A stretch of 32,634 nucleotides of DNA from Schlesneria paludicola DSM 18645. GTDB lineage: Bacteria > Planctomycetota > Planctomycetia > Planctomycetales > Planctomycetaceae. Position 1 is the stretch's first letter. Each line of letters opens with the position of its first letter. Of this stretch, positions 8,192 through 15,614 are shown piece by piece. The stretch spans positions 1 to 32,634 of the forward strand of contig CAMAYU010000057.1 of assembly GCA_945862235.1 (NCBI GenBank), given 5' to 3'. Made by a program: the position numbers and the translations under genes. The notes below the pieces were generated by a model, which searched no databases, was not told the DNA's origin, and saw nothing but the letters and a program-made list of their open reading frames with translations.

Positions 8192-9901
8192 ATGTCCTAT
8201 CGCAGCGTCAAACGACTGCTGGGTGAAACCAGCCTCGAACGGAAGTGTCGCCTGCTGTTTGGCGGCGGTCTGTTGCTGTTGATCTCGGGCAGCTTCTGGA
8301 TTTACGCGAGGCAGATGCAGCAACTCGTGTTCGATCAGAACACAGACCTCGCGCGGTCTCTGGTCGCGAAAGTCGTCCTCGAAAAACACGCCATGCGGTT
8401 TGAGAAGGACAACGGCAAGGAACCGCATATCGAGCGCATGTCACACGACCTCAAGCCGGATGACCTCAAGGGAGGCAAATGGGCGCTGCTCAACCCCAAC
8501 CCGAGCGACGCCGCCTCGAGATTCCTCAACGACAACGACTTCGATGCCTACGCCGAAATCTCGAAGGGGAAATCGGAGTTCAAACAAATTGACCGCAAGT
8601 CGCAGGAGTTTCGGTTCTATGCCGAAGTCCGCGCCACGGAAGCGTGCCTCGATTGCCACCGCGGACTGGAGCACGGTTCCGACAACAAATCGGGTGAAGC
8701 ACTGCAACTCGGTGCCCGGCTGGGATTGGCCAAGATTACGATCCCGCTCAAGAAGACCTACAGCTCGCTGTCGTGGAACAACGCGATCCTGCTCTCGACC
8801 GCAATCGTCACCGCGTTCCTGGCGATGCTCGCCGCGTACACGATCGTGAGGTACGTCATCGTCAAGCCGGTGCTGCATCTGAAAGAGGTCAGCGACGCCA
8901 TCACGCGCGGCGATCTCGACCAGCGGGCCGACATCCGCACAGGCGACGAGTTCGAGGAACTCAGCCACGCCTTCAACCGCATGCTTCGCCATCTGACGAC
9001 CGTTCAAGAAGACCTCAAGAAACTGAACAGCGGGTTTGGTGCGAAGGTGGACGAATTGGCTCAGGCCAACCTCCAGCTCTACGAGATGAACAATCTCAAG
9101 AACGATTTCTTGGCGACGATGAGCCACGAACTGCGGACGCCGCTCAATTCGATCCTCGGTTTCAGTGACGTGTTGCTGTCGAACGCACAGGTTCTGAACG
9201 ACAAGCAACGCCGCTACGTGGGACACATCCAGTCGTCGGGCCGCACGCTGCTGAACCTCATTAACGACGTGCTCGATCTGGCGAAAATTGAGAGCGGGAA
9301 AATGGAGCGGCATCCGGTCGAGTTGTCGCTCGCCGACCTGATCGAACGGACGGTCGGATCGATGACGGCGCTGGCCGACAAGAAAAACATCGACCTCAAC
9401 TGGCAAGTCGATCCGGAATTGCCCGTCTTGCTGCAAGACCTCGGCAAGCTTCAGCAAATCCTCAGCAACCTGCTCTCGAACGCGATCAAGTTCACACCGG
9501 AAGGCGGCCGAGTACAGGTCCGCGCCGAGCTGCGCGAACCCGGCCGCTTCGCGCTCATCGTCGAAGACACCGGCATCGGCATCCCGCTCGAAGATCAAGA
9601 ACGGATCTTCGAGAAGTTCCGTCAGGGAGCGGCGATCTCGGGCCAGCGCGACTCACTGACCAGAGAGTTCGAAGGCACCGGACTCGGGCTGTCGATCACC
9701 AAGGAACTGTCGAAGTTGCTCGGTGGTGAGATCAGCTTGCAGAGTGAGTTTGGCAAGGGGAGCGTCTTCACGATCAACTTGCCACTGCGAGTCGAGTTCG
9801 TCACGGCCGTCGTCGAATCTCGAACCCGCCCTGTCGCGGAGGCCGTCGATCTACAAGCCGAACGCCCATCGTCGATCACTCGACCACCCACGGCAACGTG
9901 A
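8192..9901 (+). CDS. Haem-sensor histidine kinase (Tll0287-like sensor, HAMP, HisKA, HATPase)
   Basis: A 569-residue membrane sensor kinase. A first membrane helix lies at about 22-38, an extracytoplasmic domain at about 40-190, a second helix at about 196-224, HAMP at about 220-275, HisKA with the phospho-acceptor H312 in SHELRTPLNS, and HATPase with N box NLLSNAIKF (about 426-434), G1 DTGIGIP (459-465) and G2 GTGLGL (495-500). The sensor domain resembles the DUF3365/Tll0287-like haem family and contains ACLDCH, a c-type haem attachment motif (C152, C155, H156), close before the second helix as in that family. The ligand could be redox state, NO or O2, which the sequence cannot tell. There is no response regulator nearby, so it is an orphan kinase. 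It is divergent from cysC and followed by a palindromic element. Confidence 0.92.
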   Translation: MSYRSVKRLLGETSLERKCRLLFGGGLLLLISGSFWIYARQMQQLVFDQNTDLARSLVAKVVLEKHAMRFEKDNGKEPHIERMSHDLKPDDLKGGKWALLNPNPSDAASRFLNDNDFDAYAEISKGKSEFKQIDRKSQEFRFYAEVRATEACLDCHRGLEHGSDNKSGEALQLGARLGLAKITIPLKKTYSSLSWNNAILLSTAIVTAFLAMLAAYTIVRYVIVKPVLHLKEVSDAITRGDLDQRADIRTGDEFEELSHAFNRMLRHLTTVQEDLKKLNSGFGAKVDELAQANLQLYEMNNLKNDFLATMSHELRTPLNSILGFSDVLLSNAQVLNDKQRRYVGHIQSSGRTLLNLINDVLDLAKIESGKMERHPVELSLADLIERTVGSMTALADKKNIDLNWQVDPELPVLLQDLGKLQQILSNLLSNAIKFTPEGGRVQVRAELREPGRFALIVEDTGIGIPLEDQERIFEKFRQGAAISGQRDSLTREFEGTGLGLSITKELSKLLGGEISLQSEFGKGSVFTINLPLRVEFVTAVVESRTRPVAEAVDLQAERPSSITRPPTAT

Positions 9902-9915
9902 TGTGGCTGTTGTTC

Positions 9916-10080
9916 AGGGCCAATGCCTTTTTGAAGCTGGGCTGGATGTAGGGTGCGACCAGCTCGCTTCGAGCGCCGGCCTAACATCCGGAAACACCGA
10001 GAAATCATGGTGGGCCGGCGCGGCGAAGCGCCGCTGGTCCCTCCCTACAACTTTCGCCGACACAACAAGGCGATGGCCCT
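9916..10080. repeat. MITE-like palindromic element, long copy 1
   Basis: A 165-bp element bounded by imperfect terminal inverted repeats: AGGGCCAATGCCTTTTT on the left against AACAAGGCGATGGCCCT on the right. The core holds two arms that pair, ACCAGCTCGCTTCGAGCGCC and GGCGCGGCGAAGCGCCGCTGGT-like. The same architecture and much of the same sequence recur at 15615-15768, and the ends alone recur at 14560-14613. It contains no ORF of note, so it would be a non-autonomous element or a large REP-like structure. Confidence 0.75.
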
Positions 10081-10226
10081 TACTTCTGGCCGCGAGTGGT
10101 TTCGCTAATCCTCGGTGGGTTTGCATGTTTGCAGATGCAATCTCCTCGAAATTGTGGGTGCCGATAGGGGGGGGCGTTCGGTGCTGAGTCGTGTCATTCT
10201 TGTCTCAGACCGCGTGTTCGCAACCC

Positions 10227-10255
10227 TTTTCAACCGCAACACGCCCCCCTAGAAT
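10227..10255 (+). promoter_or_regulatory. Probable promoter of tRNA-Ala
   Basis: TTTTCA (10227-10232) and TAGAAT (10250-10255) are separated by exactly 17 nt, matching 4 of 6 and 5 of 6 sigma-70 consensus positions. Transcription would start near 10262, leaving a 36-nt leader before the tRNA. The -10 box abuts a C-run that is complementary to the G-run at 10167-10174. Confidence 0.45.
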
Positions 10256-10297
10256 GCCGCCCGCTCAGCGGGAATGCCGAGCGACACTGTTAGTATT

Positions 10298-10370
10298 GGG
10301 GCGGTAGCTCAGTTGGGAGAGCGCTGCGTTCGCAATGCAGAGGTCGGGGGTTCGACTCCCCTCCGCTCCA
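10298..10370 (+). tRNA. tRNA-Ala (anticodon CGC)
   Basis: A 73-nt cloverleaf. The acceptor stem GGGGCGG pairs with CCGCTCC, including the G3:U70 wobble pair that is the identity element for alanyl-tRNA synthetase. The D-arm GTAGCTCAGTTGGGAGAGC, the anticodon loop TTCGCAA with CGC at 10331-10333, and the T-arm GGGGGTTCGACTCCCC are all intact. The discriminator base is A, and the 3' CCA is not encoded. It reads GCG codons. A promoter-like sequence lies upstream and a strong terminator immediately downstream, so it is a single-gene unit. Confidence 0.97.
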
Positions 10371-10373
10371 CTG

Positions 10374-10412
10374 AAAAAGCCTTGTTCGCAAACACTGCGG
10401 ACAAGGCTTTTT
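10374..10412 (+). terminator. Intrinsic terminator of tRNA-Ala
   Basis: A 12-bp perfect stem (AAAAAGCCTTGT with ACAAGGCTTTTT) has a 15-nt loop and starts 4 nt after the tRNA. Confidence 0.9.
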
Positions 10413-10595
10413 CGCTTGAAATCATGGGGCGTCAGTTGCTCTTCTCAACATCAGTTCAAAGGGGCGCGTTCGGGGTTAGTTGTTGTCACGTGTGTCGTTG
10501 GAGCAGACCTGCGGTTGGCCGTGGGGTTAATGTGCCGGCCAGTCGGAGGCGTTGATCAACTTGGATTTGCTATACACAGGCACTCAAATTGGGCG

Positions 10596-10739
10596 AGCGC
10601 CGTGCCGGACATTGACCAGTTCATTCAGAAGCACGTCGTCAAGGAAGCTCAGACCTCCAGCCGCATCGAGGGGACGCAAACCGACATCGCCGAAGCGTTG
10701 ATGTCCGAGCAACAGATCCAACGGAAGTGCGCGAATTAG
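10596..10739 (+). pseudogene. Fic-family protein, N-terminal fragment
   Basis: About 45 residues in this frame resemble the N-terminal part of Fic/DOC adenylyltransferase-type proteins: IDQFIQKHVVKEAQTSSRIE followed by GTQTDIAEALMSEQQIQ. This segment carries the S/TxxxE/R-IEGT pattern found in Fic proteins, where the SSxIEGT helix is linked to autoinhibition. The catalytic HPFxxGNGR motif and everything else downstream are missing; the frame stops at 10739, where hsdR-like sequence in another frame takes over. The upstream part of the frame (from 10335, through the tRNA and terminator) is not coding. No product is expected. Confidence 0.6.
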
Positions 10740-11191
10740 CGGCGACTCAGGGCAAGCGGTTCGCGGTGATCGCGGATGAGACTCATAGTTCGCAGACGGG
10801 CGAAACCGCCGCCAAATTGAAGGCCGTGCTGTCAGCGGAAGAATTACAGGAACTCGGCGACGGCGGAGAAGTCCGCACCGAAGACATTCTGGCCGCTCAG
10901 ATGGCGTCAGGGGCGGAAGACGCGGGGATCACGTTTGTCGCATTCCCCGCGACGCCAATGATCAAGACCAAGACTGTGGAACTGTTCGGCACTCACCCCG
11001 ATCCCCGCCAACCGGCCAGCAAGACGAATCTACCGACGCCGTTCCACGTCTATTCGATGCGGCAGGCGATTGAAGAGGGTCTCATTCTGGACGTGCTGCG
11101 GAACGACACGACGTGCAATCCGGCCCTCAAACTGGCTCAGACAACTGAGCGGCAAGGCGTTCACAGGAACACGGCTCAAACCGGGAAGTGA
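10727..11191 (+). pseudogene. hsdR: Type I restriction enzyme R subunit (HsdR), internal fragment
   Basis: About 150 residues correspond to the helicase core of HsdR. The block GKRFAVIADETHSSQTGETA holds the Walker B/motif II region (normally DEAH, here DETH), then KLKAVLSAEELQELGDGGEV, TEDILAAQMA, GITFVAFPATPM (motif III, normally TATP, here PATP), TVELFG, and PFHVYSMRQAIEEGLILDVL. Intact HsdR proteins are about 1000 residues with a nuclease domain, Walker A and further helicase motifs, none of which is present. The C-terminal 30 residues after LRNDTT no longer fit the family. The only start is a GTG created inside the Fic remnant. It is almost certainly a dead fragment; substitutions in two helicase motifs agree with decay. 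Confidence 0.75.
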
Positions 11192-11260
11192 TTGCGGCCC
11201 CGTTCCTCAATGAGTTCACCGAGCACGGGTGAGGTTCGATTTCTCTTGGCGTATCAAACG

Positions 11261-11290
11261 AACAAAGCCTGTCACAGGACAGGCTTTGTT
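11261..11290. terminator. Bidirectional hairpin terminator
   Basis: AACAAAGCCTGTC and GACAGGCTTTGTT form a 13-bp perfect stem with a 4-nt loop. The outer pairs are A-T rich on both sides. It could end transcription of the minus-strand 30-residue ORF (stop at 11382), or once served the broken hsdR region. Confidence 0.7.
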
Positions 11291-11381
11291 GATTGATCCA
11301 GAGACTTCCAACGCCGAGCCCGCAGAGCCACACGTTCAGGTGACTGGCTTCCACAGCGTGGTCATTCTCAAGCGAGGCGGC

Positions 11382-11474
11382 TCACATGCCGGTCTTGGCG
11401 CGGCGCAGTTTTCGGCGTTTGATCTTCCATCGTCGATCTCGCTTCTGCTTGGTCGTCAGGTTCTTTTCTTTCAT
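11382..11474 (-). CDS. Very small, highly basic protein (30 aa)
   Basis: The ORF reads MKEKNLTTKQKRDRRWKIKR followed by RKLRRAKTGM and a TGA stop: 16 of 30 residues are Lys or Arg. GGAAGA lies about 10 nt before the ATG, and the hairpin at 11261-11290 lies about 90 nt past the stop. Size, charge and the pattern RxWKxKRRKLRR recall the short AURKAIP1/COX24 (mS38-like) ribosome-associated family or other tiny ribosomal proteins; that likeness is an impression, not a demonstrated match. RNA binding is the most natural guess. An overlapping longer minus-strand frame (11368-12873) is a shadow of the dus gene and does not explain this ORF. Confidence 0.5.
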   Translation of the reverse strand: MKEKNLTTKQKRDRRWKIKRRKLRRAKTGM

Positions 11475-11686
11475 CGTGAATCGTCTTCCATCTGAATCTG
11501 AGGTTCATGCGGCCCGGTTCGGCCTGTAGGTCGAGGAATGAGGGGTCAGAAGATAGCAAGCGAACCCTGCTCCGCAAAGCCAACGCCGTCAAATGTTCTT
11601 TTCTGCCGCCGCCTCCGCTAGAGTGGGCCGCACTGAAACGACTTTTATAGGCTTGGTTCAAGTCGAGGTAATAGCCAAGCAGAAGG

Positions 11687-11729
11687 CCCCTCACCCTAAC
11701 CCTCTCCCCGCAAAGCCGGGGCGAGGGGA
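11687..11729 (+). repeat. CCCCTCACCC hairpin, copy 1 (upstream of dus)
   Basis: C-rich left arm CCCCTCACCCTAACCCTCTC, loop GCAAAG, and G-rich right arm CGGGGCGAGGGG. The end is 43 nt before the dus start at 11773. Related copies are at 13137, 16010 and 21597, all in this orientation. Confidence 0.75.
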
Positions 11730-11772
11730 CAAGAGCAGGCAACTGATACCCAAGGCCGCACCCATTTGAACC

Positions 11773-12909
11773 ATGCCCTTTTATGGACTGCGAACTCTTC
11801 CCCACATGCCCGTTCTTTCTGAATCGTCTCCCACCGTCCGCGATCGACTCCTGAGCCTGCCTCCGCTCCTTTACGGCGGATTGAAGCTGGAGTCGCGGTA
11901 TCTGCTTTCGCCGTTGGCCGGGTACACGAATCTGCCGTTTCGCCGGATCGTGCGTGAGTTGGGCGGGGTTGGATTGGCGACGACTGATTTGGTGAACGCA
12001 CGCGGGTTGCTCGACCGCAGTCCGAAGACGCTGCAACTGATCGAGACCTGCCTGGCGGATCGTCCCTTCGCGGTGCAAATCTTTGGCGGCGATCCCGTCA
12101 TCATGCGCGATGCGGCTCAGTTGCTGGAGGCACGCGGCGTCGATTCGATCGACATCAACATGGGCTGTCCGGTCAGTCGCATCACGAAGGTGGGAGCCGG
12201 TGCGAGCCTGATGTGCCAGGCCGATCGCACGATTGATCTCGCGCGGGCCGTGGTCGAATCGGTCAAGATTCCGGTCACCGTGAAGATGCGACTCGGCTGG
12301 GACAGCACGCAACTGACGGCCCCGGCGTTCGCGCGTGAGTTCGAACAAGTCGGCGTGGCGGCCGTTGCCATTCATGGTCGCACGCGCGAGCAGGGCTTCA
12401 GCGGGGTGGTCGATCGGACGGGAATCCGCAAGGTGGTCGAGGCGGTCGAGCGGATTCCGATTATCGGCAACGGCGACATCCGCACGGTCGAAGAGGGCGA
12501 GCGGATGTTCGCGGAAACCGGGTGCCATGCGATCTCGATGGGACGCGGTGCGTTGGCTAATCCGTGGCTGTTCCGGCAGTTCGTCGAGTGGGAGGCGACG
12601 GGTGAGTACTCGCCCGCAGGGACATTCGATGATCGCCTTGTGCTGCTTAAACGTCAGTTCGAGTACGCCGTCGAGCAGCGCGGGATCGAGCGGGCGATCA
12701 CGTCGTTCCGTAAGATGGCCCATTGGTATTTGAAAGCGATGTGTGTCTCCGCCAGCTTGAGAAACCAACTGCAAGAGGCGCGGACTCGATTGGAATTTGA
12801 TACGGCTCTCGACGACATCGCCTCGCAGGGACCGACACGCGGCTCGCGTTCGGGACTGCTCCCGAGTCTGCACATCTCTGTTCCGGCCGGCCCCAATGCG
12901 AACTGGTGA
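11773..12909 (+). CDS. dus: tRNA-dihydrouridine synthase (Dus family)
   Basis: An FMN-dependent enzyme that reduces uridines in the tRNA D-loop. The 378-residue frame shows the TIM-barrel opening LLSPLAGYTNLPFRRIVREL (about 44-63), FAVQIFGGDPVIM (about 99-111), the active-site block DINMGCPVSRITKVGAGASL with catalytic C132, TVKMRLGWD, the HGRTREQGFSG motif and IPIIGNGDI, followed by GRGALANPWLF. All are diagnostic of the DusB-like branch, though the exact position specificity cannot be read from sequence. The start is uncertain: neither the ATG at 11773 nor that at 11806 has a clear Shine-Dalgarno, and the first 30 residues are extra relative to most Dus proteins. The C-terminal 25 residues (Ser/Gly/Pro-rich) are also beyond the family core. 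A C/G-rich hairpin lies in its presumed leader. Confidence 0.93.
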   Translation: MPFYGLRTLPHMPVLSESSPTVRDRLLSLPPLLYGGLKLESRYLLSPLAGYTNLPFRRIVRELGGVGLATTDLVNARGLLDRSPKTLQLIETCLADRPFAVQIFGGDPVIMRDAAQLLEARGVDSIDINMGCPVSRITKVGAGASLMCQADRTIDLARAVVESVKIPVTVKMRLGWDSTQLTAPAFAREFEQVGVAAVAIHGRTREQGFSGVVDRTGIRKVVEAVERIPIIGNGDIRTVEEGERMFAETGCHAISMGRGALANPWLFRQFVEWEATGEYSPAGTFDDRLVLLKRQFEYAVEQRGIERAITSFRKMAHWYLKAMCVSASLRNQLQEARTRLEFDTALDDIASQGPTRGSRSGLLPSLHISVPAGPNANW

Positions 12910-12931
12910 TCAGCCGCACGTGGGAGAAGCT

Positions 12932-12998
12932 GACACTAACCCGAAGCGTAAGCGAGGAGGCAACACCAGTCCTCGCTTACGCTTCCGGTTAGTGTGAA
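12932..12998. repeat. CACTAACCC-GAAGCGTAAGCGAGG inverted repeat
   Basis: Two arms of about 25 bp (12934-12958 and 12970-12995) are nearly perfectly complementary, with an 11-nt loop. They lie 25 nt after the dus stop. Related sequences are at 15434-15497 (both arms) and 27007-27035 (one arm). Confidence 0.8.
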
Positions 12999-13136
12999 AT
13001 GTGCCATCCGCACTCGTCAGCGGTATAAGCCGGGGTCCGGTGATTCAAAATTCAGTTTTCGCCGCGAAAAGTGAACTTTGAACCACCGGACTCCGGATCG
13101 TCTGAGTTTTCGAGGTTGGTATTGTCGATCGAAGAA

Positions 13137-13181
13137 CCCCTCACCCCGGCCCCTCTCCCCCGTAAAGCCGGGGCGAGGGGT
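13137..13181 (+). repeat. CCCCTCACCC hairpin, copy 2 (upstream of fhcB)
   Basis: CCCCTCACCCCGGCCCCTCT, loop around GTAAAG, and right arm CCGGGGCGAGGGG. It ends 27 nt before the fhcB ATG, with no other obvious ribosome binding site in between. Confidence 0.75.
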
Positions 13182-13207
13182 GAAATCTTGAAACAGCAGT
13201 TCCACCT

Positions 13208-14518
13208 ATGACCACGAACAGACTCAACACGGCAACGGCTGATACGGGCGCGGATCGTGTCATTGAAGACGTGGCGTGTACGGTCTGCGCGTGTGTGTGC
13301 GACGATTTGAAGATCACCGTGCGCGGCAATCGCATCGTCAAGGCGGAACGGGCGTGCGGGTTGGCTGAGCCGTGGCTGCTCGGTCAGAACGCGATCGAGG
13401 TTCCCGAGGCGACGGTTCGGGGGCGCGAGATTTCGTGGAACGAAGGCGCGCGCGCGGCGGCCGACATCTTGCGTGACGCACGCGCGCCGCTGATCTATGG
13501 CTTGTCGCGCAGCAGTACGGAGGGACAGCGTGCGGCGGTCGCCTTGGCCGATCGACTGGGGGCGACGATTGATTCGACCGCATCGGAAGGGCACGCGCCG
13601 TCGATTCTCGCCATGCAGGAGTCGGGTGAATCGACCTGCTCGCTCGGTGAAATTCGTAACCGTGCGGACCTCGTCATTTACTGGGGTTCCGATCCGGTCG
13701 AGTCGCATCCGCGGCACATGGAGCGGTACTCGATGGAGCCGACCGGGCTGCACATTCCGCGCGGTCGAGCCGACCGGACATTGATCGTCGTGGATACGAA
13801 ACGCACTGCCACTGCGGAACTCGCCGACTGGTTCCTGCCGATCGAAGAGGGTCGCGATCTGGACGCCTTTTGGACACTGCGCGGCCTCTTGCGTGGGATC
13901 GAACCGGCACCGAACTCACATACGGGACTGCCACTTGACGATCTGAGACTACTGGCGGAACGAATGAAGTCGTGTCGGTGCGGAGTCATCTTTTTCGGAT
14001 ACGGTGTCGCCCGCTTGCCGCTCGGAAATCGGAACGTCGAAGCGCTACTGAGACTGGTCATCGACCTCAACCTGTTCACGCGGTTCCATGCACGGCGGAT
14101 GCGCGTCATGGGTGATGTGACCGGTGCCGACAGCGTGCTCTGCTGGCAGACTGGTTACCCATTCAGCGTCAACCTGGCGCGAGGCTATCCGCGCTACAAT
14201 CCCGGTGAGTTCTCAGCGGGCGATCTGCTGACTCGGCGCGAGGCGGATGCCGTGGTGTTGATTGGCTCGGCTCGCGTCTCAACCTTTTCGCCCGCCGCGT
14301 TGGAGCATCTGCGATCGGTCCCCACGATCCTGCTCGATCACGCGCAAGCAGACTGCCCCATCGAACCGACGGTCCGGATCACGACGGCGGTGTATGGCGT
14401 TCACTGTCATGGCACGGCCTACCGCATGGATGAAGTTCCGATCCCGCTGCGTCCGGTCCTCACGTCGAATGCTCCGACCGACGGCGACGTGCTGCGGGCG
14501 GTGGATGGCTGGTTGTGA
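13208..14518 (+). CDS. fhcB: Formylmethanofuran dehydrogenase subunit B homologue (FhcB)
   Basis: This 436-residue protein is homologous to archaeal FwdB/FmdB. In bacteria with tetrahydromethanopterin-linked C1 metabolism, FhcB belongs to the formyltransferase/hydrolase complex that releases formate from formyl groups. The N-terminus holds the iron-sulfur-type cysteines C24, C27, C31 (plus C29) and C50 in ACTVCACVCDDL and ERACGLAEPWL. The segment CSLGEIRNRADLVIYWGSDP with ESHPRHMERYS is diagnostic. Where archaeal FwdB has CHGPS with the metal-ligating (seleno)cysteine, this protein reads EGHAPS (127-132), with Gly in the Cys position; this fits a non-redox bacterial FhcB. No fhcA, fhcC or fhcD is in the window, so the complex genes are scattered. 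A C/G-rich hairpin sits just upstream of the ATG, and no canonical Shine-Dalgarno is seen. Confidence 0.88.
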   Translation: MTTNRLNTATADTGADRVIEDVACTVCACVCDDLKITVRGNRIVKAERACGLAEPWLLGQNAIEVPEATVRGREISWNEGARAAADILRDARAPLIYGLSRSSTEGQRAAVALADRLGATIDSTASEGHAPSILAMQESGESTCSLGEIRNRADLVIYWGSDPVESHPRHMERYSMEPTGLHIPRGRADRTLIVVDTKRTATAELADWFLPIEEGRDLDAFWTLRGLLRGIEPAPNSHTGLPLDDLRLLAERMKSCRCGVIFFGYGVARLPLGNRNVEALLRLVIDLNLFTRFHARRMRVMGDVTGADSVLCWQTGYPFSVNLARGYPRYNPGEFSAGDLLTRREADAVVLIGSARVSTFSPAALEHLRSVPTILLDHAQADCPIEPTVRITTAVYGVHCHGTAYRMDEVPIPLRPVLTSNAPTDGDVLRAVDGWL

Positions 14519-14559
14519 GGGAGACGGACGCTGTGTGGGAGTTCCTCGACCGCATCCGC

Positions 14560-14613
14560 AGGGCCATCAGCTTGTTGGGTCTGCACACCCTACGTAACAA
14601 TGGCGATGGCCTT
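14560..14613. repeat. MITE-like palindromic element, core-deleted copy
   Basis: AGGGCCATCAGCTTGTTGGG on the left and AACAATGGCGATGGCCTT on the right match the terminal repeats of the elements at 9916-10080 and 15615-15768, but the internal palindromic core is missing. It lies between the fhcB stop and the convergent flgG-like stop. Confidence 0.6.
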
Positions 14614-14619
14614 GCCGCG

Positions 14620-15372
14620 TCAGCGGATGGTGTCGAGCGCTGAAGAGATCAGTTGATCGGACGCGCGGACCACTCGCGAGTTGACTCCGTACGCGCGTTG
14701 AGCCGCAATGAGAGTCGTCAGTTCCGTCGTGACATCGACGTTGGACTGTTCCAAGGCGCGTTGCCTCACCACACCAGCGGCATTGGTTCCGGGAACCGCC
14801 GTGATGGGCAATCCGGAAGCGTCGGTCTCGCTGTAGCGGTTGTTTGCCTCGGTGCGCAGACCCGCCGGATTGGTGAAGCGTGTCACGGTGACCTGACCGA
14901 GGATCACCGGCGTCGTGGGCGAAGAGCCGGTCAGAACGGAGACCACTCCGGTGTCATCAATCGTCGTGGCAATCGTGTCCAACGGAAACGTGATCGGCGG
15001 TTGGAGAATCGATCCGTCGTCCGTCACCATTCGGCCAGTCGAATCGCGACGAAAGGTCCCATCGCGCGTGTACTGCGTCGTGCCGTCAATGGCTTTCACG
15101 GCGAAGAACCCTTTGCTTTCGATGAGCAGGTCCAAGTCCTTGCCGGTCAGGACTGAGGGACCTTGATTGAAGTCGCGGAGCGAAATGTCGGAGACCCGCA
15201 CCCCGCGTCCGACTTGAAGATTGCTCGGACCGTCATAGATCAGGTCTTGAAAATCGACGACGCTCCGTTTGAACGAGGTCGTGTTGACGTTGGCCAAGTT
15301 ATTGGCCGACGCATCGAGCTTCGTCTGGAAGGCATCGAGTGCCGTCGCGGCGGTGTACATCCCGGGCAGCAT
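14620..15372 (-). CDS. FlgG-like flagellar rod/hook protein, second paralogue
   Basis: A 250-residue protein of the FlgE/F/G family. The N-terminal rod motif is SANNLANVNTTSFKR, followed by VDFQDLIYDGP. The middle has VGRGVRVSDISLRDFNQGP and LLIESKGFFAVK; TQYTRDGTFRRDSTGRMVT matches the FlgG core; and the C-terminus LEQSNVDVTTELTTLIAAQR with AYGVNSRVVRASDQLIS is the classical terminal helix. It clearly resembles the FlgG encoded at 16781-17569, with which it shares block order and the QPPI-x-FP/IP segment, but it is shorter and on the opposite strand. Structurally it could replace or extend part of the rod. Transcription runs away from flgF, with about 700 bp of repeat-rich DNA between them. 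The ATG at 15372 has only a weak, distant AAGG. Confidence 0.88.
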   Translation of the reverse strand: MLPGMYTAATALDAFQTKLDASANNLANVNTTSFKRSVVDFQDLIYDGPSNLQVGRGVRVSDISLRDFNQGPSVLTGKDLDLLIESKGFFAVKAIDGTTQYTRDGTFRRDSTGRMVTDDGSILQPPITFPLDTIATTIDDTGVVSVLTGSSPTTPVILGQVTVTRFTNPAGLRTEANNRYSETDASGLPITAVPGTNAAGVVRQRALEQSNVDVTTELTTLIAAQRAYGVNSRVVRASDQLISSALDTIR

Positions 15373-15433
15373 CGCGTGGTCTCAGTGAGTTGCCTTGGAG
15401 TGAGAGCGGAAACTGTTTGAGAAGGCTGGCCAA

Positions 15434-15497
15434 TACCAACCCGCAGCGTGAGCGAGGGCCGGAAGCCAAGCCGACTCGCTCACGCTGCGGGTTGGTG
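15434..15497. repeat. CCAACCCGCAGCGTGAGCGAG inverted repeat
   Basis: Arms at 15434-15456 and 15475-15497 are almost perfectly complementary, with an 18-nt loop. It is the same family as 12932-12998. It lies in the 5' region of the flgG-like gene. Confidence 0.8.
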
Positions 15498-15614
15498 TGG
15501 CGGTCGTATTGATAAGGTCGAACAGGCGGGACATCCGCCATGATGTGCGAGCCGTTGCCGTCACACGCCGTTCACAACAGGCACGCCAATCACAACTGAT
15601 ACGGCTTCGCGCGC

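Noticed and set aside
8441-9598. 385-residue minus-strand ORF
   Set aside because: It mirrors the histidine kinase gene in the third-codon-position pattern of a GC-rich coding sequence.
10298-11290. Attachment-site duplication of the tRNA 3' end flanking the fic/hsdR debris
   Set aside because: I looked for a second copy of the T-arm and acceptor sequence downstream; only a weak GTTCGA-TCTC resemblance near 11234 exists, not enough for an att site.
11368-12873. 501-residue minus-strand ORF
   Set aside because: It is antisense to the dus gene, is Arg/His-rich, and shows no domain; the plus frame has clear Dus motifs.
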